Assembly (NCBI RefSeq): GCF_018314255.1
Contig: NZ_CP073066.1
Location: 1,426,001 to 1,490,000 of the forward strand
Source of the DNA: Lentilactobacillus buchneri
Lineage (GTDB): Bacteria > Bacillota > Bacilli > Lactobacillales > Lactobacillaceae
DNA: 64,000 nucleotides
Direction: 5' to 3'
This document shows, one piece after another, positions 1 through 8,604 of the stretch; positions within the stretch are counted from its first letter, which is position 1; each line of letters begins with the position of its first letter. The position numbers and the translations under genes are program-made. The notes under the pieces are model-generated. The model was given only the letters and a program-made list of their open reading frames with translations, searched no databases and was not told the origin of the DNA.

Positions 1-48
1 TTTGGAGTGACGCCGGCCGAATATCGGCAAAAAGGGGTAGGTCATTAA
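1..48 (+). CDS. AraC-family regulator, C-terminal tail (partial)
   Basis: The first 15 codons in frame 1 read FGVTPAEYRQKGVGH and then stop. FG.TP.EYR is the usual end of the second helix-turn-helix of AraC/XylS regulators, so this is the last piece of a DNA-binding activator whose gene starts left of the window. Nothing can be said about its ligand. A hairpin terminator follows about 180 bp further on. Confidence 0.6.
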   Translation, partial: FGVTPAEYRQKGVGH

Positions 49-230
49 AACCAAATTGGTTTTAACAGTGTGGTTGCTTGCCCAGAAGTTTATATTAAAG
101 ATATGGTACCGCTTTCAAAATAATTTGAAAAGTTATCATGATCACTTAGTATTTTGTTACGCCCTTATTGCATTAAGTCACTGTGTGCCAGCGTTCGCCT
201 TACACCCCAAGTGCTGAAGCAGGTATGCGT

Positions 231-267
231 CAAATAGGCCCAAGCCTTCGTGGCTTAGGCCTATTTG
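231..267. terminator. Bidirectional hairpin terminator
   Basis: A GC-rich stem (AAATAGGCC.AAGCC with GGCTT.AGGCCTATTT) around a TTCG-type loop, followed by a T-rich stretch. It lies between the converging AraC tail and the small minus-strand gene at 337, so it can serve both. Confidence 0.7.
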
Positions 268-336
268 TGTTTCATAAATGAATTAGGGAATCCGTTCTCT
301 AAAAGGCAATTGCTTAATCGGATTTCCAAATGGGTA

Positions 337-486
337 TTATCGGTTCATATAACGATAAATCATATACAGCACCAAGGCCACGATCAGCCCGATGCCAAGG
401 AGCGGTTGTTCATTGAAGATGAAGTGAATAAAACGAATTGAGTGGACCCCATGGAGGCCCGCAATAAGAAAATTGAATAAATCCAT
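337..486 (-). CDS. Small single-span membrane protein
   Basis: 49 residues from the ATG at 486 (MDLFNFLIAG...). A longer reading from 525 exists but has no clear ribosome site. The C-terminal half, LGIGLIVALVLYMIYRYMNR, is one strong transmembrane helix ending in a positively charged tail, so I predict a small inner-membrane protein. It is divergent from cardiolipin synthase, with about 80 bp of shared promoter region. I do not recognise a family; the call rests on composition and on a plausible purine-rich ribosome site (GAAGCGG). Confidence 0.45.
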   Translation of the reverse strand: MDLFNFLIAGLHGVHSIRFIHFIFNEQPLLGIGLIVALVLYMIYRYMNR

Positions 487-563
487 AATTTTTCCGCTTC
501 TTTCTAGTATACTTACAGTATGCATTCTTATTTTAGCCTAAAAGTGGCTGCGGGGAGGAAAAA

Positions 564-2024
564 ATGACTATTGATTGGTCGATGGTATTTAATGTAATTG
601 TCGTCATTAACGCAATTTTGGCGATCTTCACGGTATTTAGGGAGAAACGCGATATTGCCGCGATTTGGGCTTGGCTGTTAGTGCTGGTCTTTTTACCGCT
701 GGTCGGCTTTATTGCTTATGCCTTTCTGGGTCGAAAATTACCTAAGAATCGGTTGTTTAAATTACATAAACACGTTCAGATGCAGTTAGATGAGCGACTT
801 AACGAACAGCGAAAACAATTGGGCCATGATGAAAAGACACCGGCCGATGAAGTCGTTACCGAGGCCAAGACCGCTGTTGATATGTTCATGACAACCGATC
901 ACGCTTTTTTGTCTCGTCAAAATAAAGTTCATATTTTTACTGACGGCAACAGCTTATTTCATAAAGTCATCGGTGACATTGAAGCTGCCAAAAAGAGTAT
1001 TCATATTGAATTCTATACTTTTTACAATGATCAGATCGGAAATGAAATTTTAAACCTGTTAGTTAAAAAAGCCCATGAAGGCGTTGAAGTCCGGGTGATT
1101 TATGATTCCTGGGGCTCGATGGGCACAACCCGGAAGTTCTTCCAGCCTCTGGTTGATGCCGGTGGCAAGGCCTTTCCATTCTTGAACACCCGCTCAGTTC
1201 TCTTGGATTTCCGGATTAACTTCCGTGATCACAGAAAGATTATTGTCATTGACGGAACTATTGGCTATACTGGTGGCTTCAACATTGGTGACCAGTATTT
1301 GGGCCGCAAGAAAAAATTCGGCAATTGGCGGGATACCCACATTCGCATTATTGGGTCGGGGGTCTTCGGACTACAAGCCCGGTTCATTCTGGATTGGAAC
1401 GCCACCAGTCCCCGGGATCAAATCGATGAGGATCAAGTTGAACCCAAATACTTCCCGGTTACGACTACTAAAGGAAATGTCAATATGCAGATTGTCTCCA
1501 GCGGACCGGATTCGGATTTGCAACAGATCAAAATGGGTTATATTAAGCTGATTACCATGGCCAAAGATTACTGTTGGATTCAATCTCCCTACCTGATTCC
1601 AGACGATAGTATGATGGATGCCCTGCGGATTGCGGCTATGTCCGGCGTTGACGTGCGGATTATGGTGCCAAGCATGCCCGATCATCCATTTGTCTACCGG
1701 GCGACTCAGTATTATGCCCGCCAACTGGCTGAGGAAGGCGTTAAAATTTACTATTATGGCGATGGCTTCATTCATGCCAAAACGATGGTGATTGACGACA
1801 AGATTTCTTCGGTTGGTTCAGCGAACCTGGATTATCGCAGCTTTAAATTAAACTTTGAGATCAATGCGTTTATTTATGATCAGAAGTTCTCGGCCGATTT
1901 GCGTGACATCTTCTTAAATGATATTGATGTTAGTGAATTGCAGACCCCGGAAAAATTTGAGCAACAGTCGCTGTGGCTGAAGTTTAAGCAGACGTTTAGT
2001 AGGCTGCTGTCACCAATTTTGTAA
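564..2024 (+). CDS. cls: Cardiolipin synthase
   Basis: 486 residues, the normal length for bacterial Cls. It condenses two phosphatidylglycerol molecules into cardiolipin and glycerol at the membrane. Two N-terminal transmembrane helices (about residues 8-26 and 34-55) are followed by two phospholipase-D domains, each with an HKD motif: HRKIIVID then GG.N near residue 223, and HAKTMVIDD then GSANLD.RS near residue 405. The start is fixed by GGGGAGGAA just upstream. A small alarmone synthetase gene follows about 30 bp downstream on the same strand, so co-transcription is likely. Confidence 0.93.
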   Translation: MTIDWSMVFNVIVVINAILAIFTVFREKRDIAAIWAWLLVLVFLPLVGFIAYAFLGRKLPKNRLFKLHKHVQMQLDERLNEQRKQLGHDEKTPADEVVTEAKTAVDMFMTTDHAFLSRQNKVHIFTDGNSLFHKVIGDIEAAKKSIHIEFYTFYNDQIGNEILNLLVKKAHEGVEVRVIYDSWGSMGTTRKFFQPLVDAGGKAFPFLNTRSVLLDFRINFRDHRKIIVIDGTIGYTGGFNIGDQYLGRKKKFGNWRDTHIRIIGSGVFGLQARFILDWNATSPRDQIDEDQVEPKYFPVTTTKGNVNMQIVSSGPDSDLQQIKMGYIKLITMAKDYCWIQSPYLIPDDSMMDALRIAAMSGVDVRIMVPSMPDHPFVYRATQYYARQLAEEGVKIYYYGDGFIHAKTMVIDDKISSVGSANLDYRSFKLNFEINAFIYDQKFSADLRDIFLNDIDVSELQTPEKFEQQSLWLKFKQTFSRLLSPIL

Positions 2025-2053
2025 CATTTTGAAAGTGTAAGGTGGAATCAAAT

Positions 2054-2740
2054 ATGATACTAGAACGTAGTAATTTCATGGATGTTAAGCAGATTATGAA
2101 AGAGTTGGATAAATTGCCCATGAAAAGCGAGATTGGCGATCTCAAAGAATTAGCCCAAATCTACCAATTGCGGCACTCGGGGGTTAACGAGATTGGCACT
2201 AAGCTGGAGAACCTGGACGAAGAGTATTCAATGAATTATGACCATAACCCGATTCATCATATGGAAGAACGGATGAAAAGTGTCCGCAGTTTGGTGGGTA
2301 AAATTCAGCGAAAAGGCTATCCACTCAACATGGATACCATTCATCACAAAATTTTAGACGTTGGCGGCATTCGGGTGATTACCAACTACATCGATGACGT
2401 TTATCGGGTTGAAGACGCCCTGACTCAGCAATCCGATGTAACCTTGATCAAACGCAAGGACTACATCAAGGATCCCAAACCCAGTGGCTATCGCAGCCTG
2501 CATTTGGTGGTGTCGGTGCCGGTCTTTCAATCCAACGGTGTGTTTGATGTTCCAATCGAGGTTCAGTTAAGAACGATCGGGATGGATATGTGGGCCAGCT
2601 TGGAACACAAGTTACGTTATAAGACGGATGTCCCGGAAGAAAAAGTTGAACAGCACACCGGTAATCTCAAGGAATATGCCAGTGAATTATTCGACATTGA
2701 AAGCAAAATGCAGGAAATCTTCCGCGACTTGCAGGAATAA
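2054..2740 (+). CDS. Small alarmone synthetase, (p)ppGpp synthetase (RelQ/RelP type)
   Basis: 228 residues with only the RelA/SpoT synthetase fold and no HD hydrolase, TGS or ACT domain, which defines a small alarmone synthetase. It transfers pyrophosphate from ATP to GDP/GTP. Visible motifs are KILDVGGIRV, KPSGYRSLHLVV and the catalytic stretch IEVQLRT.GMDMWASLEHKLRYK. An in-frame GTG at 2042 overlaps the ribosome site AAGGTGG, so I choose the ATG at 2054, 8 nt after it. I cannot tell RelP from RelQ by eye. It follows cls by 29 bp. Confidence 0.88.
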   Translation: MILERSNFMDVKQIMKELDKLPMKSEIGDLKELAQIYQLRHSGVNEIGTKLENLDEEYSMNYDHNPIHHMEERMKSVRSLVGKIQRKGYPLNMDTIHHKILDVGGIRVITNYIDDVYRVEDALTQQSDVTLIKRKDYIKDPKPSGYRSLHLVVSVPVFQSNGVFDVPIEVQLRTIGMDMWASLEHKLRYKTDVPEEKVEQHTGNLKEYASELFDIESKMQEIFRDLQE

Positions 2741-2757
2741 TTTTGAAGACGGATTGG

Positions 2758-2786
2758 TTGTACCGCTAACTTATAAATTATATAAT
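2758..2786 (+). promoter_or_regulatory. Promoter of the 2793-3022 RNA
   Basis: TTGTAC (-35, 2758-2763), a 17-bp spacer and a perfect TATAAT (-10, 2781-2786). The predicted start is near 2793, just after the alarmone synthetase stop. Confidence 0.65.
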
Positions 2787-2792
2787 AATGGT

Positions 2793-3022
2793 GAAAGGTG
2801 AATGAACTAATCACCTGCAAGACAGACGAGGGATTTCCGAAAATAATGTAGGTACTAAGCCAGCGAGCTTAGATCCGAGTAGTCTGCCGTTCCACCCTGC
2901 AGAAGATATTTAAATGATACGAATACCGACCATGAATTGGTCAATGATTGGTTCGAATGCCTTTCAGACAACATGTTTCAGATAGGATCCGATCACCTAG
3001 AGGGTGGTTGGGTCCTATTTTT
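2793..3022 (+). ncRNA. Candidate independent structured RNA, about 230 nt
   Basis: This stretch has its own consensus promoter and ends in a strong terminator (2982-3022), and I see no gene in it. It holds a 5' hairpin (AGGTGA, loop, TCACCT, 2796-2816), a long-range CAGAC/GTCTG pairing around 2823-2885, and a GACCA/TGGTC hairpin near 2928-2942. The following gene has its own promoter at 3067, so this is probably a stand-alone RNA rather than a leader. It lacks T-box, SAM, TPP, tmRNA, SRP and RNase P signatures; a divergent 6S RNA is possible but not shown. Confidence 0.45.
2982..3022 (+). terminator. Terminator of the candidate RNA
   Basis: A 16-bp stem, ATAGGATCCGATCACC with GGTGGTTGGGTCCTAT, including G-U pairs, a 5-nt loop and a run of five T. 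Confidence 0.8.
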
Positions 3023-3023
3023 G

Positions 3024-3049
3024 AGAGTGGGGCACGAGGCGTTTTGATC
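3024..3049 (-). repeat. Solo arm of palindrome family A (reverse orientation)
   Basis: The reverse complement matches the right-hand arm of the 112-bp palindromes at 19857 and 52691 (GATCAAAACGCCT..TG..CCACTCT) at nearly every position. The other arm is absent, so it looks like a fragment. Confidence 0.6.
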
Positions 3050-3066
3050 GCAGAAGAGCCTTTTGT

Positions 3067-3095
3067 TTGATAACCAAATTGATAACCCTTACAAT
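3067..3095 (+). promoter_or_regulatory. Promoter of the quinone oxidoreductase gene
   Basis: TTGATA (3067-3072), 17-bp spacer, TACAAT (3090-3095). TTGATAACC is repeated directly at 3067 and 3079 within the promoter, which could be an operator. Confidence 0.5.
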
Positions 3096-3136
3096 TTTAT
3101 TAAACAATATGGGATATAGGGATAGGAGTGCTAGTG

Positions 3137-4060
3137 ATGAAAGCATTTGGATACGATCATAACGGGGCTGCGGACGTTTTTGAAGAATACGAGGTGCCGA
3201 CCCCGGAAATTTCCGACGATCAGATTTTGATTCAGACCAAGGCCTTTAACCTGAATAATTTTGAAAAATCGATGCGGGCTGGGGAATATAAGGCGACTAC
3301 TCATCAGGTAATTCCTGGTCGGGATGTTGCCGGAACGGTTGCCAAGCTTGGTGCCAATGTGGATGGCTTCCAAGTTGGTGATCGAGTAGTTGCCCATGGC
3401 CATGGGGCTTACGCTGAATACGCTTATGCCACCGCTGCTCGAACCGTCAAGATTCCCGATGGGGTTTCGTTTGCGGAAGCTGCCGGGATTGTCACCCCAG
3501 GGATTACCGCCTACAAAGCAGTTTATTACTTTGGTGAAGTCAAGGCCGGCCAAACGGTGGTGGTTCGCGGTGCTTCAGGCGGCGTCGGTTCGCTGGCTGC
3601 GCAGTTAGCGCTTAATTTGGGCGCAACCGTCATCGGTATCGGTGCCAGCAAGAACGAAGCCTACGTTAAATCGCTGGGAGTTGACGAGTACGTCTCATAT
3701 AACAAGCAGGACCCGGCACTGGTTCTCGCCAACCGGGCAGACGTGGTGATCAATTCGGCCTTGAATGGTGCCGATAGTGACAGCGATGCCCGGATTGTGA
3801 AAGAAAATGGCATCATCACAACGGTTGGCGGGGATGAGCCGTTATCCAATAAGCAGTTCCAGTTCAAGCCGATTATGCCGACAAAGGCAATTTCGGATGC
3901 CGAAGCTTTGACCGCACTGTTGAAATTGATGGCAGAGAAGAAGCTCTCAATTCGAATTGGTTATGAACTGCCATTTACCGTCGCCGGTGTCATCCAAGGA
4001 CACGAGTTATTGAGCAAAAAGCATGACGGCCGCATTATTGTGACGACTGAGACAAAATAA
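3137..4060 (+). CDS. NADPH:quinone oxidoreductase-like MDR-family dehydrogenase
   Basis: 307 residues from the ATG at 3137, which sits 8 nt after ATAGGAG; an upstream GTG at 3128 overlaps that ribosome site. It is a medium-chain dehydrogenase/reductase: a GroES-like N-terminal half (IPGRDVAGTVAKLG, GDRVVAHG) and a Rossmann domain with the NADPH loop RGASGGVGSLAAQLA near residue 145. The catalytic and structural zinc cysteines are absent, which places it in the zinc-free quinone oxidoreductase/enoyl reductase branch. The substrate is unknown. It is a single-gene unit with its own promoter and terminator. Confidence 0.85.
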   Translation: MKAFGYDHNGAADVFEEYEVPTPEISDDQILIQTKAFNLNNFEKSMRAGEYKATTHQVIPGRDVAGTVAKLGANVDGFQVGDRVVAHGHGAYAEYAYATAARTVKIPDGVSFAEAAGIVTPGITAYKAVYYFGEVKAGQTVVVRGASGGVGSLAAQLALNLGATVIGIGASKNEAYVKSLGVDEYVSYNKQDPALVLANRADVVINSALNGADSDSDARIVKENGIITTVGGDEPLSNKQFQFKPIMPTKAISDAEALTALLKLMAEKKLSIRIGYELPFTVAGVIQGHELLSKKHDGRIIVTTETK

Positions 4061-4097
4061 ATCGATCTTAATATTGGCTCATCTGGGCCATTTAAAC

Positions 4098-4139
4098 AAA
4101 GACAGCGGCTATTCCGAGAATGGGATAGCCGCTGTCTTT
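4098..4139. terminator. Bidirectional terminator, also related to palindrome family A
   Basis: An 18-bp stem AAAGACAGCGGCTATTCC around GAGAAT, between the convergent oxidoreductase and gldA genes. Upstream GGCCATTTAA and the CTATTCC core match family A, again with a different 12-bp stem (CAAAGACAGCGG). Confidence 0.75.
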
Positions 4140-4179
4140 GCGTACATTATAAGTTCAAAAATCGGGTTGAACCAACTGG

Positions 4180-5280
4180 TTATTGATTCTGAAAGTCTTT
4201 ACTATACTCGTCGACTGCCTTGATGGCCGCGAAGACGTCTTCCGGCGTAATGTCGGTTGGCATGCATTTCATCGTGTCGTTCTCATCGCAAGCTTGGGTA
4301 GCTACCTTCATCAGGTCCTCATCTGAAGCCGACTCTAAATGCAAATTGGCCAGAGTGGTCGGCAAGCCAAGTTTGAGGTCAAATTTCAGGAATTTCTCGA
4401 ACCGGGCGTGATCACTGCCGTCTAAAATCAATTCGACCAATGTGCCATATGCCACCTTCTCACCATGGGTGAGGTGATGGATGTCGCCGGTCAAAGCGGT
4501 GAAGCCGTTGTGAATGGCGTGAGCAGCTGCCAGGCCGCCGCTTTCGAAGCCCAAACCACTGAGAAGGGTGTTGGCCTCAACGATGTGGTCCAAAGCTGGC
4601 GTGGCGACGTGGGCCTTGTTAGCGGCAATCGCTAGGTCGGCGTATTCAAACAAATTATCCTCACAGGCTTGGCCAATCGCGCCGGCAACGATGGTTTGCT
4701 TGGCGCCCAACATGTTATCGGCATTGGCAGCACGAACGTCGGTGGCTTCAACGTTTGTGGCCAACGCATCGGCGATTCCGGAAATCAGTAGGTGAACCGG
4801 ACCGCCAGCGATGACCTTGGTGTCGAGGAGGACAATTTCGGGATTCTTCTTGTAAAAGCGGTAATGGTCGAACGCCCCATCATCGGTATAGATAACTGAC
4901 AATCGTGAGCAGGGGGCATCTGTTGACGCGATGGTTGGGGCGATCATCGCAGCAATGTCGAGGTTGTCGGCAATTGCCTTGGCTGAGTCGGCAGTCTTCC
5001 CACCGCCTAAACCAATGATGATCTGGTCTTGGTTGGATTTACCAATCTCAGTCACCCGATTAATTTCGGATTCGGAAGCCTCACCCTCGAACTGGGCAAG
5101 GGTGACGTCGAAGCCATTATTTTGAAGATAATCGTTAAAGTCGTTACCAACAATTTTTAACACTGTCGGATCAGACAGCAAGAGAACTTTTTTGCCATAC
5201 TTTTCAATATATCCGGCGCTCTTGAACAGCTCGCCGGGACCTTGGATATAGGTGTTGGGACTTGCAAATAATTCTGTCAT
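4180..5280 (-). CDS. gldA: Glycerol dehydrogenase
   Basis: 366 residues, standard for this iron/zinc-dependent alcohol dehydrogenase family. It oxidises glycerol to dihydroxyacetone with NAD+, or the reverse to dispose of reducing power. Visible are the NAD-binding loop GLGGGKTADSAKAIAD near residue 91, the metal-site region TIASTDAPCSRLSVIYTD, and metal histidines in HAIHNGFTAL and LTHGEKVAYG. AGGAGG precedes the ATG. It forms a single-gene unit; the shared terminator at 4098 lies downstream. Confidence 0.93.
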   Translation of the reverse strand: MTELFASPNTYIQGPGELFKSAGYIEKYGKKVLLLSDPTVLKIVGNDFNDYLQNNGFDVTLAQFEGEASESEINRVTEIGKSNQDQIIIGLGGGKTADSAKAIADNLDIAAMIAPTIASTDAPCSRLSVIYTDDGAFDHYRFYKKNPEIVLLDTKVIAGGPVHLLISGIADALATNVEATDVRAANADNMLGAKQTIVAGAIGQACEDNLFEYADLAIAANKAHVATPALDHIVEANTLLSGLGFESGGLAAAHAIHNGFTALTGDIHHLTHGEKVAYGTLVELILDGSDHARFEKFLKFDLKLGLPTTLANLHLESASDEDLMKVATQACDENDTMKCMPTDITPEDVFAAIKAVDEYSKDFQNQ

Positions 5281-5367
5281 GATGGAACCTCCTAAATAAA
5301 AATTGTGATTATATTCACAACTATATTTTAAGATATTTTGGACAGGAGGTAAACGATTCGGTTATCT

Positions 5368-5402
5368 AAAAAACCGCAACCAGAATTTCTGATTGCGGTT
5401 TT
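5368..5402 (-). terminator. Terminator of queT
   Basis: AAAACCGCAA paired with TTGCGGTTTT, read on the minus strand and followed by a run of T. Confidence 0.75.
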
Positions 5403-5407
5403 CATAT

Positions 5408-5926
5408 TTACTTATTCAAATCATATCTCAAACTGATGATGTAAACCAACACAGCACCAATCGTCATAGTCACAAACTCACCGATGGCAGTGGTCAGATA
5501 TGCACCCCAGAAGGTCGGCCAAAAGGCGGTGTTTCCGAGATAAGCAATTTCTGCAGCCACGATGAACATGTAAAAGGTTCCGATCAAAACGGATGCAACC
5601 AGCTTCAATGGCAGTGACTTGATGAACCGGGTGACGATGTTGATGGTCAACAGCGCAATCAGCGTTTCACCAGTTCCGACAACCATATCCAGTGGTCCGA
5701 GTGACGACATCATATTCGAAATGAAGCATCCCAGCGTGATCGCCACAACGTAACGCTTATTGAAGACAGCAAGGTTATTCAAACCTTCTGAAAAGCGGAA
5801 TTGAATTGGGCCAAAACTCAAGGCTGCAAAGACCATCGTGATCACGATGTAGAGTGCAGATACAACAGCGGCTTTCGTGAGGTCACGAACGTTGCTGATG
5901 CCAAACAAATTAGTCTTAGAATTCAT
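5408..5926 (-). CDS. queT: QueT family transporter (ECF S component for a queuosine precursor)
   Basis: 172 residues with five to six hydrophobic segments. The stretch GPIQFRFSEGLNNLAVF near residue 40 is typical of the QueT family, proposed substrate-binding subunits of ECF transporters importing preQ0/preQ1 or queuine for tRNA modification. Ribosome site AAGGAAGG precedes the ATG. I searched the 160 bp upstream for preQ1-I and preQ1-II riboswitches and saw neither. The ECF energising module is not in this window. Confidence 0.85.
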   Translation of the reverse strand: MNSKTNLFGISNVRDLTKAAVVSALYIVITMVFAALSFGPIQFRFSEGLNNLAVFNKRYVVAITLGCFISNMMSSLGPLDMVVGTGETLIALLTINIVTRFIKSLPLKLVASVLIGTFYMFIVAAEIAYLGNTAFWPTFWGAYLTTAIGEFVTMTIGAVLVYIISLRYDLNK

Positions 5927-6089
5927 AACAAATTCCTTCCTTGTTAAATATTCAGTTGTTAAACAACCTTTATACCTTACCGCTTTTGGGGTGTGAGGTC
6001 AAAATGGGTTTGGCCCGAAGAGTTGAATTTGGCGCAAGAGAATATGTTTGTCAGATTCTTTAAGTGTTTCTTTCAGACCTTGTCGCGCT

Positions 6090-7400
6090 CTAATTGTTGA
6101 GTATCCAAAGGAAGATCACAAACACAACTGCCAATCCATACATCATGGCGCTGACTTCTTTGCCACGACGAGCGGCGATCATCGTGATTGGGTAGGTAAT
6201 AAATCCAAGGGCAATCCCATCGGCGATACTGTAGGTTAATGGCATGCCGACAAGTGTGATGAATGCTGGGGCGGCAATTTCAAATTGTTCCCAGTGAACA
6301 CTCTTCAGTGCTTGAGCCATCAAAATACCAACGATAATCAAGGCTGGTGCCGTTACTTGGCTGGTGATAACGGTCAATAATGGTGAGAAGAAAGTACCTA
6401 AAATGAACAGAATTCCCACGATGACGGCAGTAAATCCAGTTCGACCACCAACGGCGATTCCGGCTGAAGATTCAACGAATGCGCCCATTGGGGAAGTTCC
6501 CAGAACAGATCCAACTAACATGGTTGAAGAATCAGCAATTAATGCGTGACCGATTCGAGGAATTTTGTTATTCTTGATAAATCCGGCTTGTTCAGCCAAG
6601 CCAACCAACGTACCGGCGGTATCAAAGAAGGTTACCAGCAGGAACGTTAAGACGACCACGACTAACTGAACCGAGTTGATATCACCAATGTGTGACAAGG
6701 CAACACCAAAAGTTGGTTTTAAGCTGGGAATCGAAGAAACCCATTGATGTGGTAATGGAATCAACCCGGTCACCATTCCAAGAATGGCATTTAATACCAT
6801 TCCGATGAAGATGGCACCTGGAATCCGCATGCTCATCAAAACGACGGTGATTAACAGACCGAAGATCGTCAGCCAAGTTGTCCCGACGTGTAACGATCCT
6901 AGGCTCACCAAGGTGTCTTTGTTGGCAGTGACCAAGCCACCGTCGCTCAGCCCGATAAAGGCAATGAATAAACCAATCCCACCACCGATGGCAGCTTTCA
7001 AGTCAGCTGGAATGGAATCGATGATTTTTTCACGCAGCTTCAAAGCGGTCAAAATCATGAAAATAACTGAGGCAACGAAGACCCCGGCTAAAGCAGTCTG
7101 CCATGAAACCTTCATGCCAATCACAACTGAGTAGGCAAAGAAGGCATTGATCCCCAGACTGGCAGAAATCGCAATTGGGTAGTTGGCAATGAAGCCCATC
7201 ATGAAACAGCCAAATGCGGAAGCAAGGGCAGTCGCGGTGAAGACGGCCCCTTTGTCCATCCCACTGACTCCAAGAACGTTAGGGTTAACGAACAAGATGT
7301 AAACCATTGAAACAAACGTCGTAATTCCGGCGATAATTTCTTTACGGAAATTCGTATTTCGTTCATCAAACTCGAAATACTTGGCAATTGAATTTAACAT
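6090..7400 (-). CDS. NCS2-family nucleobase permease (AzgA-like, purines)
   Basis: 436 residues, about 12 to 14 membrane segments. The N-terminus (FEFDERNTNFRKEIIAGITTF) and the loop FFDTAGTLVGLAEQAG match the adenine/guanine/hypoxanthine branch of proton-driven NCS2 permeases, and SSAGIAVGGRTGFTAV is the other family landmark. It imports purine bases. The upstream 280 bp hold no recognisable purine riboswitch, and the PurR-box-like sequences there are poor matches. The exact base cannot be assigned. Confidence 0.85.
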   Translation of the reverse strand: MLNSIAKYFEFDERNTNFRKEIIAGITTFVSMVYILFVNPNVLGVSGMDKGAVFTATALASAFGCFMMGFIANYPIAISASLGINAFFAYSVVIGMKVSWQTALAGVFVASVIFMILTALKLREKIIDSIPADLKAAIGGGIGLFIAFIGLSDGGLVTANKDTLVSLGSLHVGTTWLTIFGLLITVVLMSMRIPGAIFIGMVLNAILGMVTGLIPLPHQWVSSIPSLKPTFGVALSHIGDINSVQLVVVVLTFLLVTFFDTAGTLVGLAEQAGFIKNNKIPRIGHALIADSSTMLVGSVLGTSPMGAFVESSAGIAVGGRTGFTAVIVGILFILGTFFSPLLTVITSQVTAPALIIVGILMAQALKSVHWEQFEIAAPAFITLVGMPLTYSIADGIALGFITYPITMIAARRGKEVSAMMYGLAVVFVIFLWILNN

Positions 7401-7561
7401 ATAATAGCTCCTTCTATCGTTCGTGTATGAATAAAAAATTACATATTTATTTTAGCATTATCATTAAAAGGGTTCAATAAACGAATTAAATTAATAAAAA
7501 GCAATAAAATGTTTACCGTTATGCCTGAATGTTTATGTAACTGGTTACACCAATTTCCTAG

Positions 7562-7597
7562 TAAAAAACTGCTCGCGACATTCATCGTGAGCAGTTA
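7562..7597 (-). terminator. Terminator of the SDR gene
   Basis: A 12-bp stem AACTGCTCGCGA with TCGTGAGCAGTT and a 6-nt loop; read on the minus strand it is followed by six T. Confidence 0.75.
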
Positions 7598-7678
7598 ATA
7601 AAAATCAATATTTTGAGTTGGATTATTAAGCAGTGCCAATCATCACGCCCCAGTCAGGACTTCTCAAGCCATGATGAA

Positions 7679-8419
7679 TTATTGTGCTGTATAACCACCG
7701 TCAACGACGAACTCGGAACCAGTCGAGAATGATGATTCATCCGAAGCCAGATACAAGGCCATGTTGGCAATTTCCTTTGGATCTGCCAGTCGTTTCATCG
7801 GGTGAAGGCTCTCGAGTTTTTGTCTGAGTTCAGGGTAGGAATCAACCATTGGTGTGTGGGCATACCCTGGGTGAATCGAGTTAACCCGGATTGGATAATC
7901 CTTCTCAGCAGCGTATAGCGCAGCCGACTTCGTGATGAGTCGAACACCACCTTTGGCTGCATTGTAGGAATAAAGGTTGCTGATCCCGATCAGGCTGGCA
8001 ATTGATGCCAGGTTGATGATCGATCCGCCTTTTTCCTTCATATACTTGATGCCATACTTAACTCCAAGCATGACACCATCCAGGTCAACCGATAAAATCT
8101 TGTGCCATTGATCCATGTCGACGTTTTCAGCATCGTCAAAAATTAAGATACCGGCGTTGTTCAACAGAACATTGACTGGGCCAAACTGGTCAATCGTCTT
8201 TTGGAAAACCGGATCCCAGTCGGCTTCTTTGGAAACATCTTGTTGAACAAAAATCGCCTTGTCCTTGCCAATTTCATTTAAAGCTTGTTCAGCCTTGGAA
8301 TCATTGACATCGGTAATGGTTACCTTGGAACCTTCTTGGACAAATAATTTGGCAGCTGCCAAACCAAAGCCACTAACACCACCAGTAATAATTGCAACTT
8401 TTCCATCTAAACGGTTCAT
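7679..8419 (-). CDS. Short-chain dehydrogenase/reductase
   Basis: 246 residues from MNRLDGKVAIITGG. A further upstream ATG adds 20 residues without a ribosome site, while GAGGGGG precedes the chosen start. Visible: nucleotide loop TGGVSGFG, NNAG, the catalytic YNAAK and the end GSEFVVDGGYTAQ. It resembles Lactobacillus R-specific alcohol dehydrogenase, whose C-terminus is the same and binds Mg2+. An Asp in VTITDV at the end of strand 2 suggests NAD(H) rather than NADP(H). The substrate is unknown. A good CcpA-box candidate lies just upstream. Confidence 0.85.
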   Translation of the reverse strand: MNRLDGKVAIITGGVSGFGLAAAKLFVQEGSKVTITDVNDSKAEQALNEIGKDKAIFVQQDVSKEADWDPVFQKTIDQFGPVNVLLNNAGILIFDDAENVDMDQWHKILSVDLDGVMLGVKYGIKYMKEKGGSIINLASIASLIGISNLYSYNAAKGGVRLITKSAALYAAEKDYPIRVNSIHPGYAHTPMVDSYPELRQKLESLHPMKRLADPKEIANMALYLASDESSFSTGSEFVVDGGYTAQ

Positions 8420-8444
8420 AAAGGAGGCCCCCTCATAACTTAAT

Positions 8445-8458
8445 TGTAAGCGCTCTCC
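8445..8458. promoter_or_regulatory. Candidate cre site (CcpA)
   Basis: TGTAAGCGCTCTCC matches the cre consensus TGWNANCGNTNWCA at every fixed position except the last. It sits about 25 bp upstream of the SDR start, which would suit carbon catabolite repression. Confidence 0.5.
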
Positions 8459-8604
8459 GATCCAACTTGAGTATACCATTTGTCGTTAAGCGGGGGTCAC
8501 AAATGCATTTTAAAAAAATTCTATATCAAGGCCTGACCATTGAAGCGGTTTGCAAAGAAATTTGCGCTAAACATTGGTGGCCTCGATGTCTGTTTAGATG
8601 TGGA

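Noticed and set aside
2793..3022. T-box leader for the structured region before the oxidoreductase gene
   Set aside because: The GGGTGG near the terminator recalls a T-box, but the conserved antiterminator TGGNACCGCG is absent and the following gene has its own promoter.
5927..6089. preQ1 riboswitch before queT
   Set aside because: Expected from the function, but neither the compact preQ1-I pseudoknot sequence nor the preQ1-II pattern is visible.
7401..7520. PurR boxes before the purine permease
   Set aside because: CGAAC-like sequences are present near 7415 and 7484, but match poorly and are too far apart for a PurBox pair.
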